From the NCBI GenBank assembly GCA_038380435.1, contig JAWZYU010000019.1, positions 23,585,801-23,649,800 of the forward strand: 64,000 nt of DNA, given 5' to 3'. The notes beneath the pieces were generated by a model, which saw nothing but the letters and a program-made list of their open reading frames with translations, searched no databases and had not been told where the DNA came from. The stretch comes from Ryuthela nishihirai (Eukaryota > Arthropoda > Arachnida > Araneae > Heptathelidae). The position numbers and the translations under genes are program-made. Below are positions 46,749 to 57,906 of this stretch, one piece after another (position 1 is the first letter of the stretch; every line of letters begins with the position of its first letter).

Positions 46749-46941
46749 CTAGTGGTTAGTGCGTTTAGCTACTGATCTAAGGGACCTGGGTTCGAGTCCC
46801 GGGTAAGGAATGAATGTTTGTGTCGTTTTTCTGCTGAGGTCCCGCTATCCTATCAAACTTTCTACTATGGCTTATCAACTAACAAGCTCCTCACAGACCT
46901 CTATGGCAAGCAGCTGCTTGAGGGGGTATTTATTTTTTATT
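46749..46941 (+). mobile_element. SINE-B copy 6
   Basis: 'AACTAGTGGTTAGTGCGTTT' head, B box 'GGGTTCGAGTCCCGGG', 3' block 'GCAAGCAGCTGCTTGAGGGG' and 'TATTTATTTT' tail. Confidence 0.9.
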
Positions 46942-48347
46942 AAGATTATATAAAAATATTACAGAATAATTTAGATCATTCTAAATTTAAGCATTGATAT
47001 TTTAGAAATGCCTAGCTGTAAAATTTTGAAATAAGATTTGTATATTAAGTCATTTGGAGGGAAATTGTGCTGTTGTTCGGCAAAAGCGTTAGTATCGATT
47101 TGTGCTTAAAATACTTATATTTGGAAGTCTCTCTGTGCTAACTATCTGTAGTTACGATCGTAACAATGTATATAACAAATGACTCATATAAATTGCCAGG
47201 CGTTTCACTGGCATATTTCTGGATGATTTTGACTCATTTCGTTGATGTTTCCGATGACTCCTTTTTCAATACGTTATTAAGGATGAACAAATTAATTGCC
47301 ACTTTCTCCGCTTAATTATTATAATATTTACACTTTTAATTGTTTTTTGGGTAAACATTTTTGCTTTGTTGTCTGTCTGTAATGCTGTTGACATTAAAAT
47401 TTTTGTTCTTCAAATTAAATGAATTTGTTTTAGATTGGAAAGATATTGAAGAAATAGGACTATTGTCAATTTCCGAAATTCCCTTAAGGTAGAAAATTCC
47501 TCAAAGATAGAAAATTCCTACCTTTTTAGCATTTACCACAGCTATTACAAACGGTGTATTTAAGAAAGAAATTTGAAATTTTGGTGGTGAACTATGAGGG
47601 AGAAAATATTTACATTGCCAAAAGTGTTTTATCCTTTGGTCACAGGGGGTGGTAACTGCAACTTTTTTAACATATTAATGAAAAATTGTATTTCTGTTTT
47701 ATAGGTATTAACGAAATATTACTATTTGCATTTACACAATCATCCACTCGTTTCAGTTGTCACTGTTAGAGGGTGCTAAAGACGGAAAATAAAAACTTCG
47801 CTCCTTTTGAAATCGAGCATCCCTTATTCCTGAGGAACGATTAAATTTTTGTACTTCCCAACTAAATTCATGATTATTGTACCCTTAAGATACGTACTTG
47901 TAACACCTAATAGTTGAAAACATATTAAGCTCCAGTTAAAAACGCGTCAATTGATTATTAAAACATTTACATTAAAATAATAATGGCGAAATAAATTCTA
48001 TTCTAATGTCCTCTAGAAATACGAATATACTTGTCTGGGTAGGACACAAATAAAGAACCGAAATTCGAATCTTATTAAATTTTGTTATATAAGAAAAATA
48101 ACTTATACGAAAGGCGAAATCAAATTTCCATAAAAATAATTTTTACAGTGGTAGTTTTTGCTAGTAAATAATCTACAGTAAAAAAATGGGTGAAACTATA
48201 TACTGATTACACCCTGAGCATCACTCCTCTATTGAGAGTTTAGTTAATATTCTTTAACTGTAAACTAACTGATAAAAATGTCTGTTGCGTCATAAGCATA
48301 AATTTATGCATTTGATTGATATTCATAATTTAAGAACATAATGCTTT
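46942..48347. other. Non-coding with old dispersed repeat
   Basis: 47535-47790 shares scattered words with 36.5 kb and 56.1 kb ('TTTTATAGG', 'ATATTAC', 'TTAGAGG'), suggesting an old repeat. No gene. Confidence 0.35.
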
Positions 48348-48560
48348 GTTGGTTGTTTTTACCTCTGAGCGTCACTTTGTTTAACACAATGGGTTAAATA
48401 GCCGGGTCACAAAGACCTTGAGGACTCAGAGAAGGTTAGGAAAGGGACCCAATGGACAGTATTTAGCAGACAAATGGTAGCCTCTTGTGAAGGCCATTCA
48501 GCGTGTTCTTTAAGGTGCTCAGGGTATGGGTTTTCTACACACAGTGTACCACGGCTTAAC
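48348..48560 (-). mobile_element. SINE-A copy 13, head missing
   Basis: The tail and centre ('GTTCTTTAAGGTGCTCAGGG') are recognisable up to 'ACCACGGCTTAAC', then similarity stops. Confidence 0.82.
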
Positions 48561-48765
48561 CTGTAGATAAGCTGCTAACACCTGATAAAAATTAAACGAT
48601 GCAATCTCAACTTTAATCAGTAATTTTACATAAAGAGAACAATGCTTACGATAGAATTAGTGAGGATGCCAAAAAGTATTTTAATTGCAATCAGAATATT
48701 CCTTTTCGAAGAAATGTGGCTTTTTTGTACTAAATGAAAGAGCAAGAACAAGAATAATGCATTTT

Positions 48766-48942
48766 CCCTTGGCTACCAATCAAAGGGACCTGGGTTCCAT
48801 CCCCGGGTTAAGGCATGGATATTTGTGTTATCTTTCCGCTGAGATCTCGCCTTTTTCACAAATCTTCTTTTTGGCATATTAAATGATAGGCTCCTGTCAG
48901 ACCTCTGTGGCAAGCAGCTACTTGAACGGGTATTTACTCATA
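48766..48942 (+). mobile_element. SINE-B copy 7, 5'-truncated
   Basis: Starts inside the head ('CTTGGCTACCAATCAAAGGG') and runs to 'GGCAAGCAGCTACTTGAACG'. The A box is lost. Confidence 0.85.
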
Positions 48943-49139
48943 TTTTTTTCTATATTCCCATTTGATGCGTAAACAAATAAGCTTACAAAACATCCAAGTT
49001 CGAAAAGCAAAAGAAAAAAAAACACAATCTGGGTTCTAAGAACAGCTCTGTCAGAAGTGACTAAGCTGTTCTTAAAAAATTGACTCATATTCGGAAAGTT
49101 GACTCGTATCCTAATTCACATGATTTAGGCTACTCGCAG

Positions 49140-49880
49140 AGTTAATAATTTGGAGGAATCAGCTGCAGTGTAGCAATGTGGAGGAATCAGTTCCACTGTA
49201 ATAATGTGAAAAAATCAACTCCAGTTTAATAATCTGAAGGAATAGGCTGGAGTGTAGCAATGTGGTGGAATCGGCTCTGATATAATCGGCTCTAATATAA
49301 TAATATGAAGGAATCCGATCCAGAGAAATAAGCGGAGGGACCGGTTTCCGTGAAACACCGTGCAGGAATCAGCTCCAGTATAATAACGTGGAGGAATAGG
49401 CTCCATTTAATAATGTGCAGTAATCGACTGGAGTGTAGCATTGTGTAGGAATAGGCTCCAATGTTGCAACGTGGAGGAATCGTCTCCAATAAATAATGTG
49501 AAGGAATCGGTTTGATTGTAATAATATATCTGAATCTATTAACGTGCAGCAATGTGTAGGAATCGGCTGGAGTGTAGCAATGTGTAGGAATCGGCTGGAG
49601 TGTAGCAATGTGTAGGAATCGTCTCCAGTGTAGTAATGTGGAGAAATCGATTCCACTGCAGCAATATGGAGAAATCGGCTCCAACTTAACAATGTGAAGG
49701 GATCGGCTGGAGTGTAGCAATGTGGTAGATCGGTTGCAGTGTAATAATTGGAGCAATTGCCTCAAATGTAATAATATGCAGGAATCGGATCCAGTATAAT
49801 AACGTGAAGGAATCAGATCCAGAGAAATAAGAAGAGTAACCAGCTCCAGTGAAATAATGCGGAGGAATCAGTTTCAATGT
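49140..49880. repeat. 28-bp minisatellite array
   Basis: Units of 28 bp built on 'GGAATCGGCT' plus 'GGAGTGTAGCAATGTGTA', about 26 units with variation such as 'CTCCAGTGTAATAATGT'. Units at 49550-49640 are almost identical, the outer ones diverged. Because 28 is not a multiple of 3 and few units contain stops on the minus strand, long meaningless frames (up to 157 codons, 49292-49765) arise. Confidence 0.9.
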
Positions 49881-50039
49881 AATATTGCTATGTCGCCTGT
49901 TAAACATGGATAAATATTTTACATTTTCACATGGATGCAGCTTGGGGACGACGCGAAAACGATTCATGCCGATTTATTACAAATATATGGATGGATGCGC
50001 AAATTCACAGCATGACGAGACAGGTTCAAAACCTACCTC

Positions 50040-50690
50040 GTTCAGAAAGACCGAAGGAGACCGTGAAGGAGAGAAAGTTCCTGAACTCATTAGGAAAATA
50101 CCCACATCACTGTTCATTGATAAGTTTAGATGTCAATGTATCGATTGGCAGTGTTCAAAGAATTATTCATCATCACTCAAAGTTACGAGAGATCTGTTAA
50201 AATTGGGTACCACACAAATTGACAGAACATCAGAACATGGCGAGAGTCAACTCGTGCTAGGAGATATAATAATAATAATTTATTTCATGCAGGAGGTTAC
50301 AGTAAAGCCAAGGTACAGGTAATTTTGGATATTAATTTAAACCTAGTGACTCCAAACAGTTAACAGACATTCTCACAGGTGATAAAAAGTGGTTTTTATA
50401 CTATACAACTCCCAGAAAGATAGACAACTATGTTTGGGTTTACAAAGGATGAATCGAGTCCCCTAATCCTCCAACAAGACTTTCGCTCAAGGAAGAGGAT
50501 GTTCAAAATTTTAGCTAGAAAAAAACTGACTATCAATAGACAATACTATACCGATATTGTCTCCCCCATCCTGCATATTCACCAGATCTTGCATCATGTG
50601 ATTTTTGGTTGTTTCCAAATATTTAAAAAGTACTTGTTTGAAAGCCTTTTTCAAGAGTGCAAGACCTTCCAAAATGTTTTGTAACGGGCA
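50040..50690 (+). pseudogene. Mariner transposase relic
   Basis: Helix-turn-helix DVNVSIGSVQRIIHHHSKLR (50113-50200), then NWVPHKLTEHQN (about 50204), the first catalytic region LTGDKKWFLYYT (50372-50410), and AYSPDLASCDFWLFPN (50571-50630), where D,D34D mariner enzymes carry their third Asp. The middle Asp segment is missing, and frames shift several times. Upstream 49885-50040 may be the N-terminus but is unclear. Ends at about 50680, where an LTR-like sequence begins. Confidence 0.78.
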
Positions 50691-51275
50691 GATGACCGTT
50701 ACCTCCTCGAAGCACCAGGAAAAACCAAAGTGTCTTGCTGCCGGATGTGGTAGTCAACAGGGGTCATTACCCCTGCTTGGGATGTGGTAGTTAAACAGGG
50801 TTCCTTGCCAGGTACGATGATCAACACTTTTGGGCCCTGTGTGGACATAGGACCCCAGGTGACTGCGTGCTGGAGAGAAGGGGCGAGACTTCGGCTCCTT
50901 GACTTTCGTCGTCAAGAAGTCGACAGAGAAGCAGGCTCTGTCGCGGTATAGTCAGCGGCTGAAAAATATCCAGCCAGGGCCACTGTTTCGGCCACATTTG
51001 TGTGGTCGAACAGACATGAAGGCAGTTCAACGCCCTAGTGTAGGGTCGGTGCAAATAGTTTTATTAGGTCGGTGCAAATAGTTTTATTAATATAATTATA
51101 TTGTGAACAATAAATGTGTTGTACATATTGGTACGTTGTCTGTCGATCCATGCGACTACCCAGCTCGCCATATTCCTGATGTATAAGCTGCATTAGGTAG
51201 CTTTTAAAATAACGCTCGGAACCCACACTCCGGTTAAACTAATTTAGATCTCCACGAAAACATCTTGTGACTGAT
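50681..51275 (+). mobile_element. Probable solo 5' LTR of a Ty3-type element
   Basis: Begins 'TGTAACGGGCAGATGACCG', contains a polyadenylation-type AATAAA at 51109-51114, and is followed by TGGTGTCAGCAGAGAGGG (51276-51293), much like primer-binding sites of arthropod Ty3/gypsy elements. A 23-bp tandem duplication (51044-51066, 51067-51089) lies inside. No second LTR is visible, so the right end is approximate. Confidence 0.5.
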
Positions 51276-51433
51276 TGGTGTCAGCAGAGAGGGTCATTGA
51301 GCGAGGTACATGAAGGGTGGTGTGATTTATTTTTTGTGTGTGTGTCGTCGTTTGAGAAGTCTCTACGAGAACATTGGTTTGGTGAGTTCCAATTGCTGTG
51401 AATTTGTTCTTGTGTGCTACTGTGTTAGTGCAT

Positions 51434-52560
51434 CATGTTCCACTACAATACACGACTAAGTGCGAAAAACGGTAGTCCGTCGGATCATAGTGCAGACAGT
51501 TCATTACAAACGCTCCACGCACGAGACATGGAGATAGTTTCTGGAGTAGAGAGAGTAGGGGAAGCCGAAGATACGCATCGCCCAAGAGTGGAACGGCCGG
51601 ATGCTCTGAAAGAGCAGCGCGAATCGAACTCTTCGACAGTTTGGAGACAATGCGCATGAAAGTGCCGCTGCGCGAAATTGAGGCGGAGGAAAAGAGACAT
51701 TTGCGCGAAATTGAAGCTGATTAACAGCGTGAAATTCGTGAAGCTGAGGAGAGGAGTGAAATTCGAGAATTCGAATTTCGAAAAATGCGGATGCAGCAGA
51801 GGCGGGAGTATCGCATGGTGAACTGTACGACAGAAACTGCCCTCCAGGTCCCTTCTGAACGGACCTGATACCGTTTGGAAGCTCGGAGAAGAGTTGTCTA
51901 GGTGGTCGTCGTTTCTCTGGTCGATTATTGGCAATCCGCCTGAGAGCCTCTACGAAATGCCATTTTTTAAAACTATTCAGGCAGCATTTAGAGCGCAGTG
52001 GGCACGACGTGATCTTCATGGTGCAGTATTCTGCCTATGTCCTGGGAAAAATTTGGCAGATTTCTGGTTAGCTTACTCTTAAATGATGCTGAGCATTATA
52101 ATCGCTCAAGACCTAAGTACTGGACAGATGCAAGGTGTCGGCTATTGAGCATAAGCAAAGGTTTGATAGGGCCAGAAAATTGCAGTCTGATACCTTGGGT
52201 CAGTTTGGGGAACATATCCGTGATTTGTGGAATCGTTATATAGATAGCCGCAAAGTGACAGACTTCGAACGATTAAAAGACCTTATGATATCGGATAGAC
52301 TTAAATCCGAGGCGCCCCTGACAAAGCAATAATATATTGCTTTCCAGGAGAGGTCCGATTGGCTGAGGTCCAGAGAATTGGTGGAGTGCATAGACCATCA
52401 TTTGGCTAGCACACGACCAGGTCGGATCGAAGCGATATGTTCCACCACCCAAAGGCGATATGTTCCACCACCAAAAGAGGCGATATGTTCCACCACCAAA
52501 AAAGGCGATATGTTCCACCACCCAAAGTGATCTCAGACAGGTGCTCTTTTGAGCCCGGCA
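51434..52560 (+). pseudogene. Ty3/gypsy-type gag relic with SCAN-like core
   Basis: Starts at ATG 51434. A charged coiled stretch follows (REIREAEERSEIREFEFRK, near 51740), then the capsid-like part IQAAFRAQWARRDLHGAVF (51965-52030), then AIEHKQRFDRARKLQSD, FGEHIRDLWNRYIDSRKVTD and FERLKDLMISDRLKSEAPL (52140-52325). Arthropod gags of this type have the same 'Y..RF......W..F...L...Y..SR.V..FE.L..L...D.LK' core that resembles a SCAN domain. Stops (51722, 51865, 52079) and frameshifts inactivate it. No protease or polymerase follows. Confidence 0.7.
52432..52527. repeat. 24-bp tandem repeat, four units
   Basis: Four units of 'GCGATATGTTCCACCACC' plus 5-7 A/G-rich bases, at the end of the gag relic. 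In one frame they encode RYVPPPK-like repeats. Confidence 0.88.
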
Positions 52561-52708
52561 AAGCCAATCCGGAACTCATCTCTATTAGGAAGGGAGAATC
52601 GAAAGGTACTTTCCATGATGTGGCAATCGTTACTCTCGTCCCTCGCGTTTCTAAAACATTGTGACAAAACGATATTCACACTTCTTTCCTTCTTTTCCAG
52701 GAGCCCAT

Positions 52709-52899
52709 CTCGTGGCCGAGTGGTTAACGCGCTTTGCTACTGATCTGAGGTATCTGGGTTCGAGACCCGAGTAAGGCGTGGTTGTTCGTGTTTTCTTTCT
52801 GCTGAGGACCTACCATCCTCACAAACCTCACAAATGACAATCCTCCTGACATAACTCTATGACAAGTAGCTGCTTGAAGAGATATTTATTTATTATTTA
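52709..52899 (+). mobile_element. SINE-B copy 8
   Basis: 'CGTGGCCGAGTGGTTAACGC' is the best-preserved A-box head of the family; 'GGGTTCGAGACCCGAG' B box; 3' block changed to 'GACAAGTAGCTGCTTGAAG'. Confidence 0.9.
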
Positions 52900-54230
52900 A
52901 ATGGATAATTTAAATTAGACAATTTTTCAAAATGCACGATCCTCCGGCGTAACAGGCTTTCATTTGGTACTTTGCTTCTTGCTAGTGGTCAACATCTTAG
53001 AAGAATCGTTTTGAAACACATATAGGTAAACTCAAAAATCAACCAATGATTATAGAATTAACTTTTAAACTTTTAGGGTAGAAGAAATTTAAAATATCAA
53101 AGTTATTATCCTGAACTACCACAAAATTTATAAATTAATTTAATAAAAGAATTTGCCTTTCGTTCAATCAGTAACGGTAATGTAAAAGTATACAAAACGT
53201 ACATTACAGCTATATCTTAACGATATATCTAAGGTTAAAAGAAAAACTAGATGATATTTGAAATGCATGAATGTTATTTTCCTACATTCCTACTGAATGT
53301 ACGATTTCATCATCACTGTGACTTCATGTAATAGCTTTCATTTCTTCATTCAAGTTTCACTAATTTACCCTTGAAAGTTTCATTTTATGTGGTAGTGCGT
53401 CGAAAGCACATGTTTTTATCCATTAATTAACACTTTTCATAAAATTGTAATTGTTCTTTTTAAAATCTGTAGCAAAGCAAATAACACTATATCCAAAATA
53501 GGTTACAAATATTTCGGAACATTGCAGGAACATTGCAACACAAAGAATATATTTGTGTATTATAATTTCAAACAAAAACCAGTAGTTTAAACAGAGGTAT
53601 TCGACATTTCCTGTTGCTATGTAGGGTGAAACTTCGATCAATAAGTCTAAAATTACAAATACAAATTTTATTAAAAGAAGAGAATCTGGTAACAACAAAT
53701 AGGGGTAAAATACAGTTATAAACATACCCGGTTTACCAAAGCCACCTGGAGAGCTCATTAGCTCTCTCATTGGCGAGGAAGGAAATATGTATAAAAATAA
53801 GCAATTGAATTCCATTTATTTTTAAGCCTACATAATAATGAATGAAATGTATTTAAATTTTTAAGAATATTTCAAAATTGTTTAGCACATTTAAAAAAAT
53901 TAACAGCCACCAGTTGAATTATAAGAATTGAAATTTGTTATAAATATCAATCGTTCTGTTATTGTACTGACCAGGTCTGGTATGACAAGAAGTGTGGTTA
54001 GAGTAGAAATCAGAGCGGTAACTGAATCAGTGCCGTATTCAAGATCGTTATAGCATATTCTCTAAGGAGATGCTTTCCCAAAGTCGAAATTTATTTCCTA
54101 CGATTAACATATTTTTAGAGTCTGTAGCGAAGTAAATACGATTACATCCGAACTAATGTTGCTGAAAATGCAAACTCAGGTATATTTGATTGAGATCTTT
54201 CATTTATATCGACTAGCATTTTTTCATACA
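52900..54230. other. Non-coding
   Basis: Contains 'GGCTTTCATTTGGTACTT' (52950), a match to the dispersed repeat at 38.1 kb. A 130-codon minus frame (53423-53815) is hydrophobic, with no recognised family and AT-driven residues. Confidence 0.4.
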
Positions 54231-55462
54231 TCATCATCATCATCCTCAAGCAGCCATGGGCTACGGAGGTCCAACCAGACGTGCAATTTAGTTCTCCAAG
54301 CAAGTCTATCCTGAGCTACAACTACTGCATCTGGCCACTGCACACCAATTCTAACAAGGTCCTGTTTGACATTGTCTGCCCACCGCATCCTAGGTCTCCC
54401 CTTCTTTCGGAGGCCTTTAGGCACACTGTTCATAACCCTATTCGCCAATCTATAATTATTCATACGGGCAACATGGCCAAACCAACGGAGTCTCTCTCTG
54501 CACAATATGCTGCTTAAAGGAGGTTGCAAACTCCTTTGCCTAACCTCATCATTAGTTACAAAGTTGAACCACTTAATGCCCAAGATACTGCGTAGGCATC
54601 TGGAATCAAAAGCATCTAGTTTCCTGTTATCTTGTTTACAAAGTGTCCAAGTTTCACTACCATAACTTACCTTAGAAAGAACCAAACTATTATACAGTCT
54701 AATTTTAGTCTTTAGGTGTATACGCCTATTTCTCCACACTCTCCATAGATTCTTAAAAGTCCCGGCAGCAATCCCTATTCGCCTGTTAATCTCATTCCGC
54801 ACATCACCATTATCTGTTACATAGCTCCCAAGATAATTAAACTGTGATACCTGCTCAAGACTGCAACCATTCAGATTAACTGAATCACAGCCTGCCTGAC
54901 CAATTTTCATCACTTTAGTTTTCTCTCTGTTTATAACCAAACCTACTCTACTACCAGTCTCATCAACGGCTCGAATGAAAGAGTTCATCTCATCAACATC
55001 ATTTGCCAAAAGGGCTAAATCATCAGCATAATCTAAATCAGAAATTTTCATATCTCCAGCCCATTTAAGGCCAAAATCTTTCCCTTGAAGTGAATTTCGC
55101 ATAACATAATCAATAATCAAGCTAAAGAGAAAAGGAGACAAAATGCACCCTTGTCGAACACCAGAAGTAATGCTAAACCAATTGCTACAAGCCTTACCAA
55201 CTCTCACACACGACTCAGTGTTATTATAGAGAGCTTTCATTATGTTAACTAACTTGTCTGCTATACCATATGAACTCACAATCAACCACAAATTATGACG
55301 ATCAACAGAGTCGAAAGCCTTTTTGAAATCAACAAAGCTAGCAACCAAAGGTTTCTGAAACTCTAAACATTTCTCAAGAATCTGCCTAAGTGAAAATATC
55401 TGATCCACACATCCCCTACCACTTCTGAATCCACATTGCTCATCACGCAATTGACGGTCCAC
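54224..55462 (-). pseudogene. LINE-A reverse transcriptase, open 412-codon frame (copy 4)
   Basis: The best-preserved RT in the window. In order: CGFRSGRGCVDQIFSLRQIL, SFVDFKKAFDSVDRHNLW (first catalytic Asp region), SGVRQGCILSPFLFSLIIDY, KISDLDYADDLALLANDVDE (YADD box), VINREKTKVMKIGQAG, FNYLGSYVTDNGDVRNEINR, and the C-terminal GSETWTLCKQD, RCLRSILGIKW and KGRPRMRWADN. The N-terminal ATG is only the first Met after the deletion joint; the real protein would start in the missing endonuclease. A one-base loss before the normal LVGPP stop carries the frame into the GAT tail. It cannot nick DNA by itself. Confidence 0.88.
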
Positions 55463-55575
55463 ACCACGAGAAGGCGGGGTCGGACATTAGGTGCTAGGCC
55501 TGGCCGGTTCTATGCATCATCACAGGGGATTGGTGCATAGCTCTCCTTCCAGTGACTACCTAGCTACCATTTACA
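54231..55575 (-). mobile_element. LINE-A copy 4 with internal deletion
   Basis: The 3' half from the (GAT)n tail (54231) to the RT start (about 55456) is joined directly to the 5' leader ('CCACACCACGAGAAGGCGGG' to 'TACCTAGCTACCATTTACAG'). About 2.2 kb present in copy 1 (roughly 11178-13420: endonuclease and linker) is missing. The joint has a few bases of microhomology. No clear TSD. Confidence 0.88.
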
Positions 55576-56318
55576 GATACGTCGTTCGATAATTGCATTC
55601 AGAAGGCAGGCGACGAAGGTGCCCCACAAATATCTGATGCTTTTCGAAAAATCACTCCCGACCCACGGAAGACGGGAATCCTCATCTGTCACACCAAGAG
55701 GGTGAGAACTAAGCGGGACCATCCCACGAAATTCAAGACGAATCGCTCAAGTAGCCGCAGAACCACGAGGAAACTGCCAATTTCTGTCACCGATGACGTC
55801 TAATTCATAATAATATGATGATTATACAAATAATTTCGATATTTTTTACATCTTAACTGAAAATAGTTAATGAGGAAAGGTTTTGAGGAAGAGTTTTTAT
55901 GTGAATGCTTATATGAGATGTATTTAAAGCAGAATTCAGGTAAATTGGGAGACACGTGCATTTTTTTTTACTTGAATATACAGTATAAAATCCTCATTAT
56001 TGAGGCTGGTGGATTTCTTACATAACGATTAGCCATATACAAATTGTACCCTAAACGTATATCATTTTATTAAATAACGTTCTAACAACTAAAAAAACTG
56101 TTCAATTCTTTTTCAGAAATTTTTTTTCATGTTTTATAGGGCCTAAGAGAATATTACAATTTGCCTTTTACCCATCAAACATTAGTTCATATTTCCATGG
56201 TTAGAGGAAGATACAGGAAAAAACATATTATCTTCCAAAATCTTGCCAAACCTCCCTATTCGTTAGAGGCGATATATTTTTCTTCTAGTTAAATATATAA
56301 TAAATATATATTAAATAT
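55576..56318. other. GC-rich patch then AT-rich DNA
   Basis: 55577-55802 is open for 75 codons on the plus strand (KAGDEGAPQISDAFRKITPD, later TNRSSSRRTTRK), without Met, and GC-richer than its surroundings. It could be more of the LINE-A leader or a separate fragment. The rest is AT-rich with nothing recognised. Confidence 0.35.
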
Positions 56319-56486
56319 CCTTCAAGCTGCTGCTTGCTACAGAGCCCGTCAGTTTATAACGTCAGAGTAGAAGGTCTGTGAGGATGGCGTAACTTCAGCA
56401 GTAAAGCAAAGATTCCATGCCGTACCCAGGGATCCAACCCAGGTCGATTTAATTAGTAGCCAAGTGCGCTAAATACTTGAGCACGG
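56319..56486 (-). mobile_element. SINE-B copy 9, diverged
   Basis: Minus strand: 'GGGTTGGATCCCTGGG' in place of the B box, 'CTGCTGAAGTTACG', 3' block 'AGCAAGCAGCAGCTTGAAGG'. Confidence 0.85.
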
Positions 56487-57838
56487 TTAAGGTATACTTT
56501 ATGTTAAATACAGAGATAAAGAGTTCAATTTTATTCCATGAGTATTCGATTTGAAAGGACAGCCTAATAACTTTGGATAATATATATATATTTTTTTTCA
56601 TTTCTTTACATTATACTAAATTTTAATAACACGTGTAAGAGTGTTTGTAGTTATAATATGTAATAATTATGTTAATTTCCGCTAATTAAAAATGACGTTT
56701 TGCAGAACAAGCTAACTTGCTAAATGTTTCAGCTTCCATAAATCTTTAAATACTGAACATATCAGTTTTAGAAATTTGTAGTTTTTCAGAAAAATTGTTT
56801 GGATTTAAATAGATTTGACTGAGATGTTTAACCTTTCTTCGATAGCATTTTTCATAAAGTTTATTTAAGAAATTACAGAATTCGGCCCCTGAGTTACTGT
56901 TGACATACATAGAACTGTACTTAATCAGGTGGCAGCTTAGTGTACATGCACTACGAAAATTCAGCAGCGATTTGAGGCAGGATGGGATGTTATAATGTGG
57001 CATTACATAACATACTATTAACTTTCTCATTAAACAAACAACTGACCTACTACACTAATATGCATGATCCCTTGTGTGTCACATATGCTTTTTATGCATG
57101 ATCCCTTGTAATTAACTACTACTACATTTAACACTCACTTGATATGTTGACACTCCTACAAAAGTAAATATTCCTACACAAACTACAATACGTAAAATGA
57201 AGAAGCGGTTCCTCTATGCACTGCCTTTGGGGTGAAATGTTAAATCCTTCTATTACGTTCTATAAATTATAGATGGCATGTAAAATCGTACTCCTTTGTT
57301 GTTAACTTTTAGCGCCTTACAATGTAAGCCACTGAACTAGAATTCGTTCCTATTATACAGTAGTAACTAATGATTAAACGAATAAATAATACTACACTAA
57401 AAGATACTAAAATTTATAGTGGTAGCTGTTTTCACTCTTCCTTTAATTACTTTTAAATAGCTAAAACATATGATAAAAAAGTGACCATTTAGTGTTCCGT
57501 TGATATCATATCTTCATTATAACACTGACTGCTCTCAGAATAAAATAGAGAATTCTGCCTTTTCTAAACCACGTCTTTTAATCTTTAAACACGAGGTTAC
57601 CAAAATTAAACTAACAATACTCTAGTAAACTTTTAGAGATAACTCAGTGGATATAGGTAATTGAAATTTGTTCATTTCGGATCATTGCTGAAGCAATGCA
57701 TAAAACAGTAGCATCATGATTAACAAATGGAAGTAGTGTAATTTTCAGTATTAGAAAAGTTCAGAAAATGTGATTTAAACATGAAACTCATTGCAACTAG
57801 CTCAGCTATTATATCTATAAATTTTTCTGTAGAAAAAA
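56487..57838. other. Non-coding
   Basis: ATGCATGATCCCTTGT is directly repeated at about 57059 and 57096. A 94-codon minus frame (56746-57030) is not recognised. Confidence 0.45.
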
Positions 57839-57839
57839 A

Positions 57840-57906
57840 TAATATTATTATTATATATTATTAATATTATTATTATATATTATTAATATTATTATTATAT
57901 ATTATT
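57840..57906. repeat. 22-bp AT tandem repeat, three units
   Basis: Units of 'AATATTATTATTATATATTA' plus TT, perfectly repeated. Confidence 0.9.

Noticed and set aside
49292..49765. A 157-codon frame with repeated Leu-His-Ile text
   Set aside because: It is the 28-bp minisatellite read on the minus strand. Similar frames exist in other phases, and no start context or composition supports a gene.
52709..52790. tRNA gene (Ser/Leu-like head)
   Set aside because: It is the SINE-B head, recurring in the window with the same body and 3' block.
53423..53815. 130-codon hydrophobic frame as a membrane protein gene
   Set aside because: No recognisable family, AT-rich composition favours Phe/Leu/Ile codons, and no nearby promoter or splice structure was convincing.
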